Virus record (IMG/VR): IMGVR_UViG_3300042154_001073 | Location: 1 to 20,435 of that record | Direction: 5' to 3' (one strand) | From: a virus | Length of the DNA stretch: 20,435 nucleotides | Shown here: piece after piece, positions 1 to 7,267 of the stretch | Layout of the letters: each line of letters opens with the position of its first letter | Position numbering within the stretch: the stretch's first letter is position 1 | Notes under the pieces: generated by a model | Told to the model about the DNA's origin: nothing | Databases searched by the model: none | The model's input: only the letters and a program-made list of their open reading frames with translations | Made by a program: the position numbers and the translations under genes

Positions 1-487
1 CTGTTCCGCCTGTTAGTGTGTTGCTGTTGTAGTCAATGATGCCGCCTTCTAGTATAACGCCGGCCATCTGTAATGGAGGTAGCATTTTAGCGTTAGCACC
101 GTCATAGATTTCACGAGTCTGTTTAATCATCTGACGCTCTTTTAACAAGTTGTCAAGGCCAACACGTTCAACAACTGTGAACCATTGACGATTGCCAACT
201 TCTTGTAAACTTTTCATTAGGTATGCTTCTGCACCCTGTGTAACTGCTGTAGAGAACAAGCTGAGTGTTGAACTTGGTTTACGCTGTCCTGTTAGGTCTT
301 TAAATCCATACACTGCTACTGTTACTGCTGGGCCTGCTGGTGCGGGCACATTGGCAAAACTCTTGTTGATAGTGTTTGAAACTGTGGCTTCTTCTTTGAT
401 TTTTGTGTTACCCAATGGGCGTACTGTTGAGCAGCCTGCTAGAGCTACTACGGCTAGTGTGATTAAGGATAGTTTGATTGCGTTCAT
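1..487 (-). CDS. csgG: CsgG-family outer-membrane lipoprotein (curli secretion pore), C-terminus outside window
   Basis: The first 162 residues are present; the gene runs off the left edge. It starts with a lipoprotein signal peptide and lipobox (LAGC, lipidated Cys19). The body follows E. coli CsgG closely in order: PAPAG near residue 50, VAVYGFKDLTGQ, FSTAV, WFTVVERVGLDNLLKERQ, and an ILEGGIIDYNSN segment. In the family, nine subunits form a 36-strand beta-barrel that passes unfolded curli subunits across the outer membrane. The loop that should form the constriction (E. coli Tyr51, Asn55, Phe56) keeps the Phe but has Ser/Leu instead of Tyr/Asn and is one residue longer. The start is an ATG nine bases after the csgF stop, with an AAGGAG ribosome site that overlaps that stop. 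No curli subunit gene is in the window, so here it probably serves as a phage-encoded envelope pore. Confidence 0.9.
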   Translation of the reverse strand, partial: MNAIKLSLITLAVVALAGCSTVRPLGNTKIKEEATVSNTINKSFANVPAPAGPAVTVAVYGFKDLTGQRKPSSTLSLFSTAVTQGAEAYLMKSLQEVGNRQWFTVVERVGLDNLLKERQMIKQTREIYDGANAKMLPPLQMAGVILEGGIIDYNSNTLTGGT

Positions 488-496
488 ATGTTCTCC

Positions 497-976
497 TTAA
501 AAACTAAAACTGGCAATTGGAACTACTACTGTAGTCACTGTGCCTTTGGCATCCACCACTGTTAGTGTGACTTTGTCATTGGCTTTTGCCCAAGTAACTG
601 TATTACCATCTAGGGCAAAAGTTCCAGTTGTTGGATTGACACAACCAGGAATTGCTGTGCCATCTGCGGCACTACATTTGTTTGTGAATAGGTTGTTGCT
701 TAACTGTGTGGCCAGTTGAGCATATATTTGACTTTGAAACAGACTCATAAATCTATTCAAAGGAGTGTTTAGCAGTTCTGCTTCTGCTTTGGCAATGGCA
801 GCTTTTTTGTCTGCTTCGATAGCGTCTTTACGTGACTTTTCAATACTGTCAATCGTCAAGACGTGGCTGCTGAATCCAATGCCGCTAAAGGCTGGATTTT
901 TAAATTGTTGTACTAGCTCTGCTTGCGACACTGTCGCAATCGCACTTAGACTTAGTGATACTAAGATTTTTTTCAT
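497..976 (-). CDS. csgF: CsgF-like curli assembly factor, secreted
   Basis: This is a 159-residue protein with a Sec signal peptide (residues 1-19, cleavage after SQA). The mature N-terminus carries QFKNPAF (24-30), which matches the conserved FxNPxF segment of CsgF, the part known to insert into the CsgG channel and make a second constriction. The C-terminal half ends in a repetitive Thr/Val beta region (TVTWAKANDKVTLTVVDAKG) like the CsgF C-terminal domain. A Lys/Ala-rich helix near 50-70 and a Cys pair near 102 and 113 are extra to E. coli CsgF. The order csgF then csgG, with a nine-base gap, is the same as in the bacterial curli operon, which supports joint action. The ribosome site is GGGAG. 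There is no CsgE, CsgA or CsgB in view. Confidence 0.82.
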   Translation of the reverse strand: MKKILVSLSLSAIATVSQAELVQQFKNPAFSGIGFSSHVLTIDSIEKSRKDAIEADKKAAIAKAEAELLNTPLNRFMSLFQSQIYAQLATQLSNNLFTNKCSAADGTAIPGCVNPTTGTFALDGNTVTWAKANDKVTLTVVDAKGTVTTVVVPIASFSF

Positions 977-987
977 CGGTTCGCTCC

Positions 988-1009
988 CGGTTACAAAAGT
1001 ATTTAACCG
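988..1009 (-). repeat. Inverted repeat in the csgF leader
   Basis: CGGTTA at 988-993 pairs with TAACCG at 1004-1009 around a 10-base loop, just upstream of the csgF ribosome site. In the 60-base gap it is the only structure I can see. It could be a leader hairpin; there is no T-tract, so it is not a clear terminator. No sigma-70 promoter is evident there. Confidence 0.35.
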
Positions 1010-1036
1010 AAAGCTGCGATAGATTAAACTCTACTA

Positions 1037-1408
1037 TTAAAGGATAATTAAAATGTATGCCATTGCCATATAGCATACTTGATGGGCTAGTTGATCTAGG
1101 CCAAACTGGTTCCAAAACAATGGTTTAGTATTGTCCTTACAACCGTATTTTACTTTTGTGTAATCGATTGTGTAATGTAGTATACCTTCTACGAACACGA
1201 TAGGAATGATTAACTGAGCATTAATTGGAAATAATATTGCGAAAACCAGTAAGGCAACCAACGAGCACCAGATATGATCCATAGTATGACTTATGCCGAT
1301 CGGGTCTAACCACACGCCTTTTTTGATAGTTTGCATGTAGGTTTGAATCTTAAAATCAGCGTACCAGTGCTTGATTTGTAGCAGGGTTAAAAGTGCTAGT
1401 ATTTCCAT
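1037..1408 (-). CDS. DUF3307-type membrane protein
   Basis: A 123-residue multi-spanning protein. The N-terminus (LLQIKHWYADFKIQT, 10-24) and the later H-bearing segments (SHTMDH, 40-45; EGILHYTIDYTKVKYG; LDQLAHQVCYMAM) match the spaced His/Asp pattern of the DUF3307 family, found in phages and bacteria and of unknown function. Hydrophobic helices lie at about 46-63, 64-80 and 106-123. The ATG is preceded by AATAAATAAAAACAC with no Shine-Dalgarno, and a T4-late-type octamer ends only seven bases upstream, so the mRNA may be leaderless. The family assignment is from memory of the motif pattern. Confidence 0.68.
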   Translation of the reverse strand: MEILALLTLLQIKHWYADFKIQTYMQTIKKGVWLDPIGISHTMDHIWCSLVALLVFAILFPINAQLIIPIVFVEGILHYTIDYTKVKYGCKDNTKPLFWNQFGLDQLAHQVCYMAMAYILIIL

Positions 1409-1415
1409 GTGTTTT

Positions 1416-1423
1416 TATTTATT
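1416..1423 (-). promoter_or_regulatory. Candidate T4-type late promoter octamer for the DUF3307 gene
   Basis: Minus-strand AATAAATA fits the NATAAATA late element of T4-like phages. It lies in the loop of an inverted repeat (GTGTTTT/AAAACAC, about 1409-1430) and stops seven bases short of the ATG, leaving no room for a Shine-Dalgarno. Seen by eye; AT-rich chance matches are possible. Confidence 0.4.
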
Positions 1424-1461
1424 AAAACACAGAGGGAGATTTTAGTAAAAAAGGCCAGTTA

Positions 1462-3252
1462 TTAGCTCGAAATTATACTAGCGTTATAGGATGGTGTTGG
1501 AGTTTGTTGGGCATCGTTCCAGTTGAATCCACTTGTGATTACAACTGTACCGTTTTGGATTTTATCTAAGAAATCTGTAGGATCGCCACCTGATCCACGC
1601 ATAATTGTATAATCTAGTGTAGTAGTGTTTAAAAACATAATATTTTCAACACCGTCTTCTAAATGGTAACTTACGAAAGAAATAGCAGTTACAGCTTTGT
1701 TCATTTCTTCAAAATTAACAGACTTACCGTTCCTAGCAATAGCTTTTCCTATCATACCTTCTGGAGAATCTATACCTAGTTCTTCCATGTGCTGTTTAAC
1801 AGCGCCCCAGTTGTTTACAATAGACTTCATCGTGTTAAGAAACAAACCAACTGTTTCTGCACGTGTGCTGTGCGGTAGTACTTCGTTGTTTAACGCATCG
1901 AAGCCTTTCTTATTCCAGTTATACTTTGACGCAGTTTTACCCGATGAAAGGTTAACCATGTTCGAACTGTACTGTTTAGACTTAACCGAAACAGGATTGC
2001 CTTTTTTATCTGTATTTTGGAATGTAGCAGTGGGAGGAGCGTTCTTTTGTATAAGTTCATCGATAACTTGACTCCAGATTTTCCAACCTGTTGTTGCTTT
2101 ACCAATGCCCTTACTATTCAAACGGCCACCGTTCTTTTTACCTGCTTTAATCTCATACATCTCGCCATTGATTTCCAAGTCGCCGTGCGTTTCGGCTTTT
2201 CTAGTTGGGCTACCCATCATAGAAAGAGCCATTTCACCAGGACCTACAGCGCCGGATGTTGTACCTGGACTGTATTCAAAGATATTGTTTTCAGGTCTTG
2301 TAAACAAGTCGAACACATCAGCCCATTGGCCATTTAATGCGTCGCGGATGTTTCCGCGATCTTGTCCAACTACTGCTGTCATGTCGATAACTTTCTTATC
2401 AACACATGCTTTTAAGAAGTTTTTAATTTGATCAGGTGTTACGCTTGTTTCACGCTTGTTAGCCATTTCAATGATTAAGCCAAACAATGCTTGTCTTAGT
2501 GTACTAGTAAACTGCTGTGCGTTAACGATTTTTTTCTTTTGTGCAGCTTTTAACGAGCTAGTATCGATGCTATCGATAGTTTCACTATAGCCTTGTACAC
2601 GATCACCTAATACTGTTAAGTAGCCAGCAATGTCTTTTAAGAACTTGTCGGCTTCTTCTTTTTGCTTCTTGTATAAGTCACGCTCTTCGACTGCCGCTTT
2701 AAAGCCTTTAAAAGTAGCTGTAGCACTTTCTAACTGTTGATTAGCAAACTGTAATCCGCGATCACGTAATTGTGTTTCTTTTGGTGTTTCGGGCTCAACT
2801 GATTCTAAGTAACGAATTTCTTCTTTGATAGTTTCTAAGTTGGCTTTGGCTGCTTCTAACTGATCTGGAAAATGATATTCGCGTCTTCTGTTATATTTTA
2901 CACCTTCTGTTACAGGCGCTTCTGGAGCAATCGGTGACACTGCTTGGGCAGGTTGTACTGAAGCAGGCACTGGTTGTACTGGGGCAGGAGCAGGCACTGG
3001 GGCAGGAGCAGGCGCTGGAGCAGACTGAGCCAGAGTAGACTTTGCCCTAAAGTATTCTGTAAACTTGCCAATACCATCAATAATCTTTTCTAGCGTATCG
3101 TTAAATTTAACTAGTCGCTGTCCGTCTTCTTCGGGTATTTTGTCAGTTACTGAAGTTAACAAGTTTACAGTATGTAAAGCATTGTTTGCTGTTAGTCGAG
3201 GGTCTGCGGCAGCTTCGTAAAGGTTGGTGATTTTAAATTCGCGAAATCTCAT
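1462..3252 (-). CDS. Large phage protein with coiled coils and a possible PD-(D/E)XK-type motif
   Basis: A 596-residue protein with several regions. Residues 1-70 form a helical head starting MRFREFK, a style of N-terminus common in T4-like marine phages. Residues 76-110 are a low-complexity Pro/Ala/Val linker. Residues 128-205 are charged and predicted coiled coil. A central helical region follows to about 320. The most telling part is 337-378: GPGE, then HGDLEI (356-361), then YEIKAGKKNGGRL (366-378). The D-Xn-ExK spacing resembles a PD-(D/E)XK nuclease core, and I have seen similar GPGE/GDL/EVK/GGRL strings in cyanophage proteins annotated as structural. The C-terminal third is globular and unrecognised. 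It is plausibly a virion or DNA-processing protein; the exact function is unknown. A CTAAATA string lies just upstream, and the ATG is ten bases after the bilin reductase stop. Confidence 0.6.
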   Translation of the reverse strand: MRFREFKITNLYEAAADPRLTANNALHTVNLLTSVTDKIPEEDGQRLVKFNDTLEKIIDGIGKFTEYFRAKSTLAQSAPAPAPAPVPAPAPVQPVPASVQPAQAVSPIAPEAPVTEGVKYNRRREYHFPDQLEAAKANLETIKEEIRYLESVEPETPKETQLRDRGLQFANQQLESATATFKGFKAAVEERDLYKKQKEEADKFLKDIAGYLTVLGDRVQGYSETIDSIDTSSLKAAQKKKIVNAQQFTSTLRQALFGLIIEMANKRETSVTPDQIKNFLKACVDKKVIDMTAVVGQDRGNIRDALNGQWADVFDLFTRPENNIFEYSPGTTSGAVGPGEMALSMMGSPTRKAETHGDLEINGEMYEIKAGKKNGGRLNSKGIGKATTGWKIWSQVIDELIQKNAPPTATFQNTDKKGNPVSVKSKQYSSNMVNLSSGKTASKYNWNKKGFDALNNEVLPHSTRAETVGLFLNTMKSIVNNWGAVKQHMEELGIDSPEGMIGKAIARNGKSVNFEEMNKAVTAISFVSYHLEDGVENIMFLNTTTLDYTIMRGSGGDPTDFLDKIQNGTVVITSGFNWNDAQQTPTPSYNASIISS

Positions 3253-3262
3253 AGTTTAATAT

Positions 3263-3943
3263 TTAGCGAATTTCAGGGAACAAGCAGTCCTGAATGAACA
3301 CTTTTACATCTTCTTCGTTTAGCCCTAGACTAGCCATAACTTTAGGAGTATGCGGATTCTGCTTTTGATTCTGTGCGTAGAAGTTCTGTGCGTCTTTAGT
3401 GCTTTCCACAGTATTATTAGTTTCTGACACAGTGGCAAGGTAATGATTTAAATTCTTACGTGCCATGGCAAGAATCTGAGTTAGCTCTTCGCCTTCGCTT
3501 ACATTGCCTGCTGCCACCATGTGTTTGGTAAAAATACGTTGTGCCCAATCGGGTAATGGGCGTGGCTTGTTCCATTCTAGCTTGCTAGATTCATGTTCGA
3601 ACCAGTCAATCATAGGATGGGCTGGATCTCCGGCGGGACTGAAATCATGAAAACAACCGGTAATTTTATTCTTACCTGCTACTACATCAAAGCCAAATAT
3701 TGGTGCTGGATTGTGTAAGTGCGGAAACACACAGCAATGCATCATCCAAAGACCCCGAGTGTCTCTAGCATCTACTATGTCAATGTGCGCTCTACGGTAA
3801 CTGTCGCTTTCCCACACCAAGTTAACCCACCCTGGTTTGTTAAAACGATCCATATTTTTTTCATGTAATAACCAGCCGCTGTTGTGAAAGGCTATTTCGA
3901 AATATTCTTGTACATCTACAAGTGTGTTCCAAACTTGACTCAT
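3263..3943 (-). CDS. pcyX: Ferredoxin-dependent bilin reductase (PcyA/PcyX type)
   Basis: A 226-residue reductase that takes electrons from ferredoxin to reduce biliverdin IX-alpha, the product of the heme oxygenase next to it. The core WMMHCCVFPH...FGFDVVAGKNKITG aligns with cyanobacterial PcyA, with His69 and Asp86 standing 17 residues apart, the same spacing as PcyA catalytic His88/Asp105. The substrate-pocket strand AHIDIVDAR, the DFSPAGDP loop and the C-terminal NQKQNPHTPKVMASLG and DCLFPEI strings also fit; Asp219 may be the second catalytic Asp of PebS-like enzymes. The first Met of the longer frame (3982) lies inside the heme oxygenase gene. The ATG at 3943 overlaps the heme oxygenase stop as ATGA, so I chose it. 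PcyX from uncultured marine phages makes phycoerythrobilin; that product here is inference, and phycocyanobilin or another bilin is possible. Confidence 0.85.
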   Translation of the reverse strand: MSQVWNTLVDVQEYFEIAFHNSGWLLHEKNMDRFNKPGWVNLVWESDSYRRAHIDIVDARDTRGLWMMHCCVFPHLHNPAPIFGFDVVAGKNKITGCFHDFSPAGDPAHPMIDWFEHESSKLEWNKPRPLPDWAQRIFTKHMVAAGNVSEGEELTQILAMARKNLNHYLATVSETNNTVESTKDAQNFYAQNQKQNPHTPKVMASLGLNEEDVKVFIQDCLFPEIR

Positions 3944-4479
3944 AATTCTGTGTTCAACGCTTTCATCAGTTTGATAGCCCACTCGAAAGCCACTCGAGCT
4001 TCATCGCCCAGGTCATCTGTGAGTTCTGCTCTAATTGCTGCCTTAAGAGCTTCTGAATCTTTAAACTGATAAAATCTGCCTTGTCCTGGAACTTTTTTAG
4101 CAATTATTTGTCCGCCAAACAAATCGCCCATGTGTCTACAGTACAGGTGAGCCTTGACTAGATGTTTACGATCACTGTAGTTGAGTGCTAGTAAATATTG
4201 ATAGTAATCAATAGTTGCGGGCAACCATTTAAGTTGATGGTTGGGTCCGACTAGTTCAATACAATCTTGATAAATTTTATGTGCTCGTTCAATGTCGGGT
4301 AAGTTTTTTAACATACCCTGGCTATTTGCAGCTACCTCAATGCCGTTATAAACAAGTGTCATTTGCCAAAGATAATTGGCGTATTCTTCTGTTGAAATAC
4401 TGCCTGTAACTAATTTTTTGGCAAACAGCGTTCGTTCTGCGTCCGTGTGTAAATCTTTTGTTATGTCTCGTAAGCTCAT
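3940..4479 (-). CDS. ho1: Heme oxygenase (biliverdin-producing)
   Basis: A 179-residue enzyme that opens heme to biliverdin IX-alpha, CO and iron, using ferredoxin as reductant in plastid/cyanobacterial relatives. Family marks are all present: the proximal heme ligand His11 in DLHTDAERT, the Y-x-x-Y-L segment (33-37), the ALNYSDRKHLVKAHLYCRH helix, and the distal-helix signature GDLFGGQ at 118-124 that bends over the heme. Length is a little short of bacterial HO1 (about 200-240). It overlaps clpS by ATGA on its 5' side and the bilin reductase by ATGA on its 3' side, so the three are translationally coupled and heme would be processed to a reduced bilin in one step. Confidence 0.92.
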   Translation of the reverse strand: MSLRDITKDLHTDAERTLFAKKLVTGSISTEEYANYLWQMTLVYNGIEVAANSQGMLKNLPDIERAHKIYQDCIELVGPNHQLKWLPATIDYYQYLLALNYSDRKHLVKAHLYCRHMGDLFGGQIIAKKVPGQGRFYQFKDSEALKAAIRAELTDDLGDEARVAFEWAIKLMKALNTEL

Positions 4480-4778
4480 TCTTCCTCCATCTTTATTTGA
4501 AGCGGAAAACCGTTGCTTCTTGCGAGTTGTGTTGACTCTACTGCTTTTGCTTCAGCAATTTCAAAACTGTACACACCAGCAACGCCGCTGCCTGTATTAT
4601 GTACCTCTATTGTGATTCCTTTAGCAGTTTCCTGAGTGTGCTTGAAGATATCTGTAAGTATACCCACAACAAAATCCATGGGTGTTGTTTCGTCATTTAG
4701 TAGTAATACTTTCCAACGTTTAGGTTCATGAATTTTCTGTTTGATTTTTTCATCAATTTGAATTTCGGTAGTTGACAT
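4476..4778 (-). CDS. clpS: ClpS adaptor of the ClpAP protease
   Basis: A 100-residue adaptor that delivers N-degron substrates to ClpA. The folded core starts with RWKVLLLNDETTPMDFVV, where the NDxT Asn-Asp is the N-degron pocket, followed by the FKHTQETAKGITIEVHNTGSG helix and the GVYSFEIAEAKA strand, all in the order of bacterial ClpS. The ATG at 4778 was chosen because a GGAG ribosome site precedes it by seven bases; the in-frame codon at 4790 is TTG. No clpA is nearby, so it would act with host ClpAP. Position between hsp20 and ho1 puts it in one transcript with the chaperones. Confidence 0.92.
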   Translation of the reverse strand: MSTTEIQIDEKIKQKIHEPKRWKVLLLNDETTPMDFVVGILTDIFKHTQETAKGITIEVHNTGSGVAGVYSFEIAEAKAVESTQLARSNGFPLQIKMEEE

Positions 4779-4794
4779 AATATTCTCCAAAAGT

Positions 4795-4811
4795 GGGAGA
4801 GAACAACTCCC
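4795..4811 (-). terminator. Small hairpin between hsp20 and clpS
   Basis: GGGAG (4795-4799) and CTCCC (4807-4811) can pair around a seven-base loop. On the minus-strand transcript the stem is followed by ACUUUUGG, so it may be a weak or attenuating terminator or an mRNA processing site. It lies just before the clpS ribosome site and might also affect its use. Confidence 0.35.
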
Positions 4812-4823
4812 CCGGTTTTATAT

Positions 4824-5249
4824 TTACTTGATTTCGATTCTACGAGGCTTAAGAGCTTCTGGTACAAGACGGTGTATGTCAATTTGTAACATACCGTGTT
4901 CTACTTTGGCGCCGCGAACTTCCATATACTCAGCAAGAGTAAATGTCTGTTCAAAGTCACGAGCTGCCAATCCACGATGTAAGTACTCAACTCCAGCATC
5001 TGCGTTGGGTCGATTTTTAATACCACGAATTGTTAATTGGTCCTGATCCACTTCTACAGTAACTTCTTCTTTATTGAAGCCTGCCACTGCAACTTCAATA
5101 GCATACGTATCGTCGCTATATTTTACAATATTGTGCGGAGGATAGTTACCATTTTGGTGATGTGTCGCACTGAAGTAGCGATCAAATCCTACTAGTGCTC
5201 TACTTAGTTGGGCAAGGTCTGCCGCGTTGATAGTTCTTAGCTGTGTCAT
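4824..5249 (-). CDS. hsp20: Small heat-shock protein, Hsp20/IbpA type
   Basis: A 141-residue alpha-crystallin-domain holdase. The N-terminal arm (1-35) carries the VGFDRYF string typical of IbpA/B. The crystallin domain (about 38-130) shows PPHNIVKYSDDTYAIEVAVAGF and the EYLHRGLAARDFEQTFTLAEYMEVRGAKVEHGMLQIDI strands. The C-terminus has the IxI anchoring motif (RRIEIK). Hsp20 genes are common in T4-like cyanophages and pelagimyophages, where a role in virion or scaffold folding has been suggested. It follows dnaK by 66 bases containing a hairpin and a repeated leader element, and has a strong AAGGAG ribosome site. Confidence 0.93.
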   Translation of the reverse strand: MTQLRTINAADLAQLSRALVGFDRYFSATHHQNGNYPPHNIVKYSDDTYAIEVAVAGFNKEEVTVEVDQDQLTIRGIKNRPNADAGVEYLHRGLAARDFEQTFTLAEYMEVRGAKVEHGMLQIDIHRLVPEALKPRRIEIK

Positions 5250-5264
5250 AATAATCTCCTTTGA

Positions 5265-5275
5265 TAAGCAAGAAT
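5265..5275 (-). repeat. Leader repeat ATTCTTGCTTA, copy before hsp20
   Basis: The 11-base string ATTCTTGCTTA on the minus strand stands ten bases before the hsp20 ribosome site region and is repeated exactly before dnaK at 7228-7238. In both places it follows the 3' arm of a GC-containing hairpin and precedes AAGGAG. It could be a shared regulatory or processing element. Confidence 0.5.
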
Positions 5276-5279
5276 GAAT

Positions 5280-5303
5280 GAGGGCCTTGTTATAAGCGCC
5301 CTC
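5280..5303 (-). terminator. Hairpin between dnaK and hsp20
   Basis: GAGGGC (5280-5285) pairs with GCCCTC (5298-5303), and the stem can extend past one mismatch by CTT/AAG, leaving a small loop. The downstream minus-strand bases are AUUCAUUCUUGC, not a clean U-tract, so it is at best a leaky terminator; a 5'-UTR regulatory hairpin for hsp20 is equally likely. Confidence 0.4.
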
Positions 5304-5315
5304 GTTTGGTTTTAA

Positions 5316-7211
5316 TTAAGCCTTGTCTTTGACTTCGGTAAACTCTGCGTCTACAATGTTGTCATCGTTGGGCTTGGGTTGGCTGTCAGCTTGTTCAGCT
5401 TTGGCCTTGGCTTCCATTACTGGCATGCCCGCAGTGAATAAATCGCTTGTGGCCTTTTGAATGGCTTCAGCGTCATCACCTTGTTTAGCATCCTCTACAG
5501 CTTTAATAGCATCTTCGATAGCAGTCTTCTGCTCGTTGGTCAACGAGCTTTCAACTTCTTTCATATCAGTGCGTAGGCTGTGTACAGATGCTTCCGCTTG
5601 GTTACGTGCCTCAATGAGTCCACGTTGTTTCTTGTCAGCTTCAGCGTTAACTTCTGCTTCCTGAACCATGCGTTCGATTTCTTCCTTGGTAAGTCCACTA
5701 TCACTCTTGATAGTGATTTTGTTTTCCTTGCCTGTGTTCTTGTCCTTGGCGCTGACATGCATGATACCGTTGGCGTCGATGTCGATAGTGACTTCAATTT
5801 GCGGTTGTCCTCTACGGCTAGGAGCGATGCCTTCTAGGTTGAACTCACCTAACATTTTATTGTATTGGAACAGTTCACGTTCACCCTGTGCTACCTTGAT
5901 AGTAACAGCTGGTTGATTGTCTTCTGCTGTACTGAATGTTTGACTAGCTTTGGTTGGAATAGTTGTGTTCTTGTTAATCAACTTGGTAAACACGCCACCC
6001 ATTGTTTCAATACCCAAGCTCAATGGCGTAACGTCTAACAATAACACGTCAGTGCGGTCGCCTGCTAGTACACTGCCTTGAATGGCTGCGCCTGCGGCAA
6101 CTGCTTCGTCTGGGTTAACATCACGACGTGGTGCTTTGCCAAACAGTTTCTCAACTGTTTCTTGTACCTTAGGCATACGTGTCATACCACCAACAAGAAT
6201 AACTTCATCAATGTCAGAGGCTGTGACGCCTGCGTCACTCATAGCTATCTTACATGGCTTAACACTACGCTCGATGAGTTCTTCAACTAGACTTTCTAGT
6301 TTAGCACGATTGATCATGATGTTCATGTGCATCGGGCCGCCGGCATTGGCAGTAATGTATGGAAGATTAACAGCCGTTTGTTGTGTGCTAGACAATTCAA
6401 TCTTGGCTTTTTCAGCTGACTCTTTCAAACGCTGTAATGCCAACACATCAGTCTTAAGATCCACACCTGTATCTTTCTTGAACTCGTCAACAAGGAAGTC
6501 CATGATACGTTGGTCGAAGTCTTCACCGCCTAGGAATGTATCGCCGTTAGTGCTTAATACTTCGATCTGTTTGTCGCCATCTACTTCCGCAATCTCAATG
6601 ATTGATACATCGAATGTACCGCCACCAAGGTCGTAAACAGCAATTTTCCTATCTTTTTTATCAGACTTATCAACACCATAACTAAGAGCTGCCGCAGTAG
6701 GCTCGTTGATAATACGCAGTACTTCCAAGCCTGCGATTCGGCCAGCATCTTTAGTTGCCTGACGTTGACTGTCGTTAAAGTACGCAGGAACTGTGATAAC
6801 GGCTTGAGTAACTTCATGTCCTAAATAGTCCTCGGCTGTCTTCTTCATCTTGCGAAGAACTTCAGCACTAATTTGTGGAGGTGCAAGTTGCTCTCCATTT
6901 GCTTCGACCCAAGCATCGCCATTGGCTGCTTCTGTAATCTTATAAGGCATAAGCCCTATGTCTTTTTGTACTGCTTCTTCTTTGAACTTTCGTCCAATGA
7001 GACGCTTGGCAGCATAAATTGTGTTTTTGGGGTTTGTAACTGCTTGACGCTTTGCGCTTGCGCCTACTAGAATTTCATTGTTAGCATAAGCAACAATACT
7101 TGGTGTAGTACGTGCGCCTTCGCTATTTTCAATTACTTTTGTAACACCGTTTTCAATAACGGCTACGCATGAATTTGTGGTACCTAAATCGATACCGATG
7201 ACTTTGCTCAT
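5316..7211 (-). CDS. dnaK: Full-length Hsp70 chaperone DnaK
   Basis: A complete 631-residue DnaK (E. coli 638). The nucleotide-binding domain (1 to about 385) has the phosphate loops [10 protein letters not shown] (5-14) and [11 protein letters not shown], the [11 protein letters not shown] string and the VGGMTRMP motif. The linker DVLLLDVTP leads into the substrate-binding beta domain (about 395-505) and the helical lid, ending with the EEVD-like tail [12 protein letters not shown] of bacterial DnaK. Strings such as [20 protein letters not shown] and [11 protein letters not shown] look betaproteobacterial to me, pointing to acquisition from such a host. No dnaJ or grpE is in view, so it would use host cochaperones. 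A full DnaK is rare in T4-like phages. The start has an AAGGAG site 8 bases away. Confidence 0.98.
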   Translation of the reverse strand: MSKVIGIDLGTTNSCVAVIENGVTKVIENSEGARTTPSIVAYANNEILVGASAKRQAVTNPKNTIYAAKRLIGRKFKEEAVQKDIGLMPYKITEAANGDAWVEANGEQLAPPQISAEVLRKMKKTAEDYLGHEVTQAVITVPAYFNDSQRQATKDAGRIAGLEVLRIINEPTAAALSYGVDKSDKKDRKIAVYDLGGGTFDVSIIEIAEVDGDKQIEVLSTNGDTFLGGEDFDQRIMDFLVDEFKKDTGVDLKTDVLALQRLKESAEKAKIELSSTQQTAVNLPYITANAGGPMHMNIMINRAKLESLVEELIERSVKPCKIAMSDAGVTASDIDEVILVGGMTRMPKVQETVEKLFGKAPRRDVNPDEAVAAGAAIQGSVLAGDRTDVLLLDVTPLSLGIETMGGVFTKLINKNTTIPTKASQTFSTAEDNQPAVTIKVAQGERELFQYNKMLGEFNLEGIAPSRRGQPQIEVTIDIDANGIMHVSAKDKNTGKENKITIKSDSGLTKEEIERMVQEAEVNAEADKKQRGLIEARNQAEASVHSLRTDMKEVESSLTNEQKTAIEDAIKAVEDAKQGDDAEAIQKATSDLFTAGMPVMEAKAKAEQADSQPKPNDDNIVDAEFTEVKDKA

Positions 7212-7227
7212 AATTTTCTCCTTATAT

Positions 7228-7238
7228 TAAGCAAGAAT
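7228..7238 (-). repeat. Leader repeat ATTCTTGCTTA, copy before dnaK
   Basis: Exact second copy of the 11-base element found before hsp20 (5265-5275). It overlaps the 3' arm of the dnaK leader hairpin and precedes the AAGGAG ribosome site. Confidence 0.5.
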
Positions 7239-7267
7239 TTGTAGACCCTCGCGGCGTTCTACAAATT
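7236..7267 (-). promoter_or_regulatory. Ten-base-pair leader hairpin upstream of dnaK
   Basis: AATTTGTAGA (7236-7245) and TCTACAAATT (7258-7267) are perfect reverse complements around a 12-base GC-rich loop. There is no T-run on the minus strand after it, and it lies between the MazG-like stop and the dnaK ribosome site. It may be an mRNA 5'-end structure, a terminator for the upstream operon, or a protein-binding site. A late-type octamer abuts it. Confidence 0.55.

Noticed and set aside
192-500. A 102-codon plus-strand frame opposite csgG
   Set aside because: The minus strand encodes CsgG with lipobox and family motifs; the plus-strand frame has no family match and no upstream ribosome site.
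2930-3030. Tandem repeat in the Pro/Ala linker of the 596-residue protein
   Set aside because: The repeated gcaggagcaggc units are only the codons of a low-complexity Pro/Ala linker; no independent DNA element is needed.
3943-3982. Longer N-terminus for the bilin reductase starting at 3982
   Set aside because: It would lie within the heme oxygenase coding region; the ATGA overlap at 3943 is a better start.
6082-6636. A 184-codon open frame on the plus strand inside dnaK, and other plus-strand frames
   Set aside because: It is antisense to a complete DnaK with no ribosome site or recognised domain. All other plus-strand frames are likewise antisense to good minus-strand genes.
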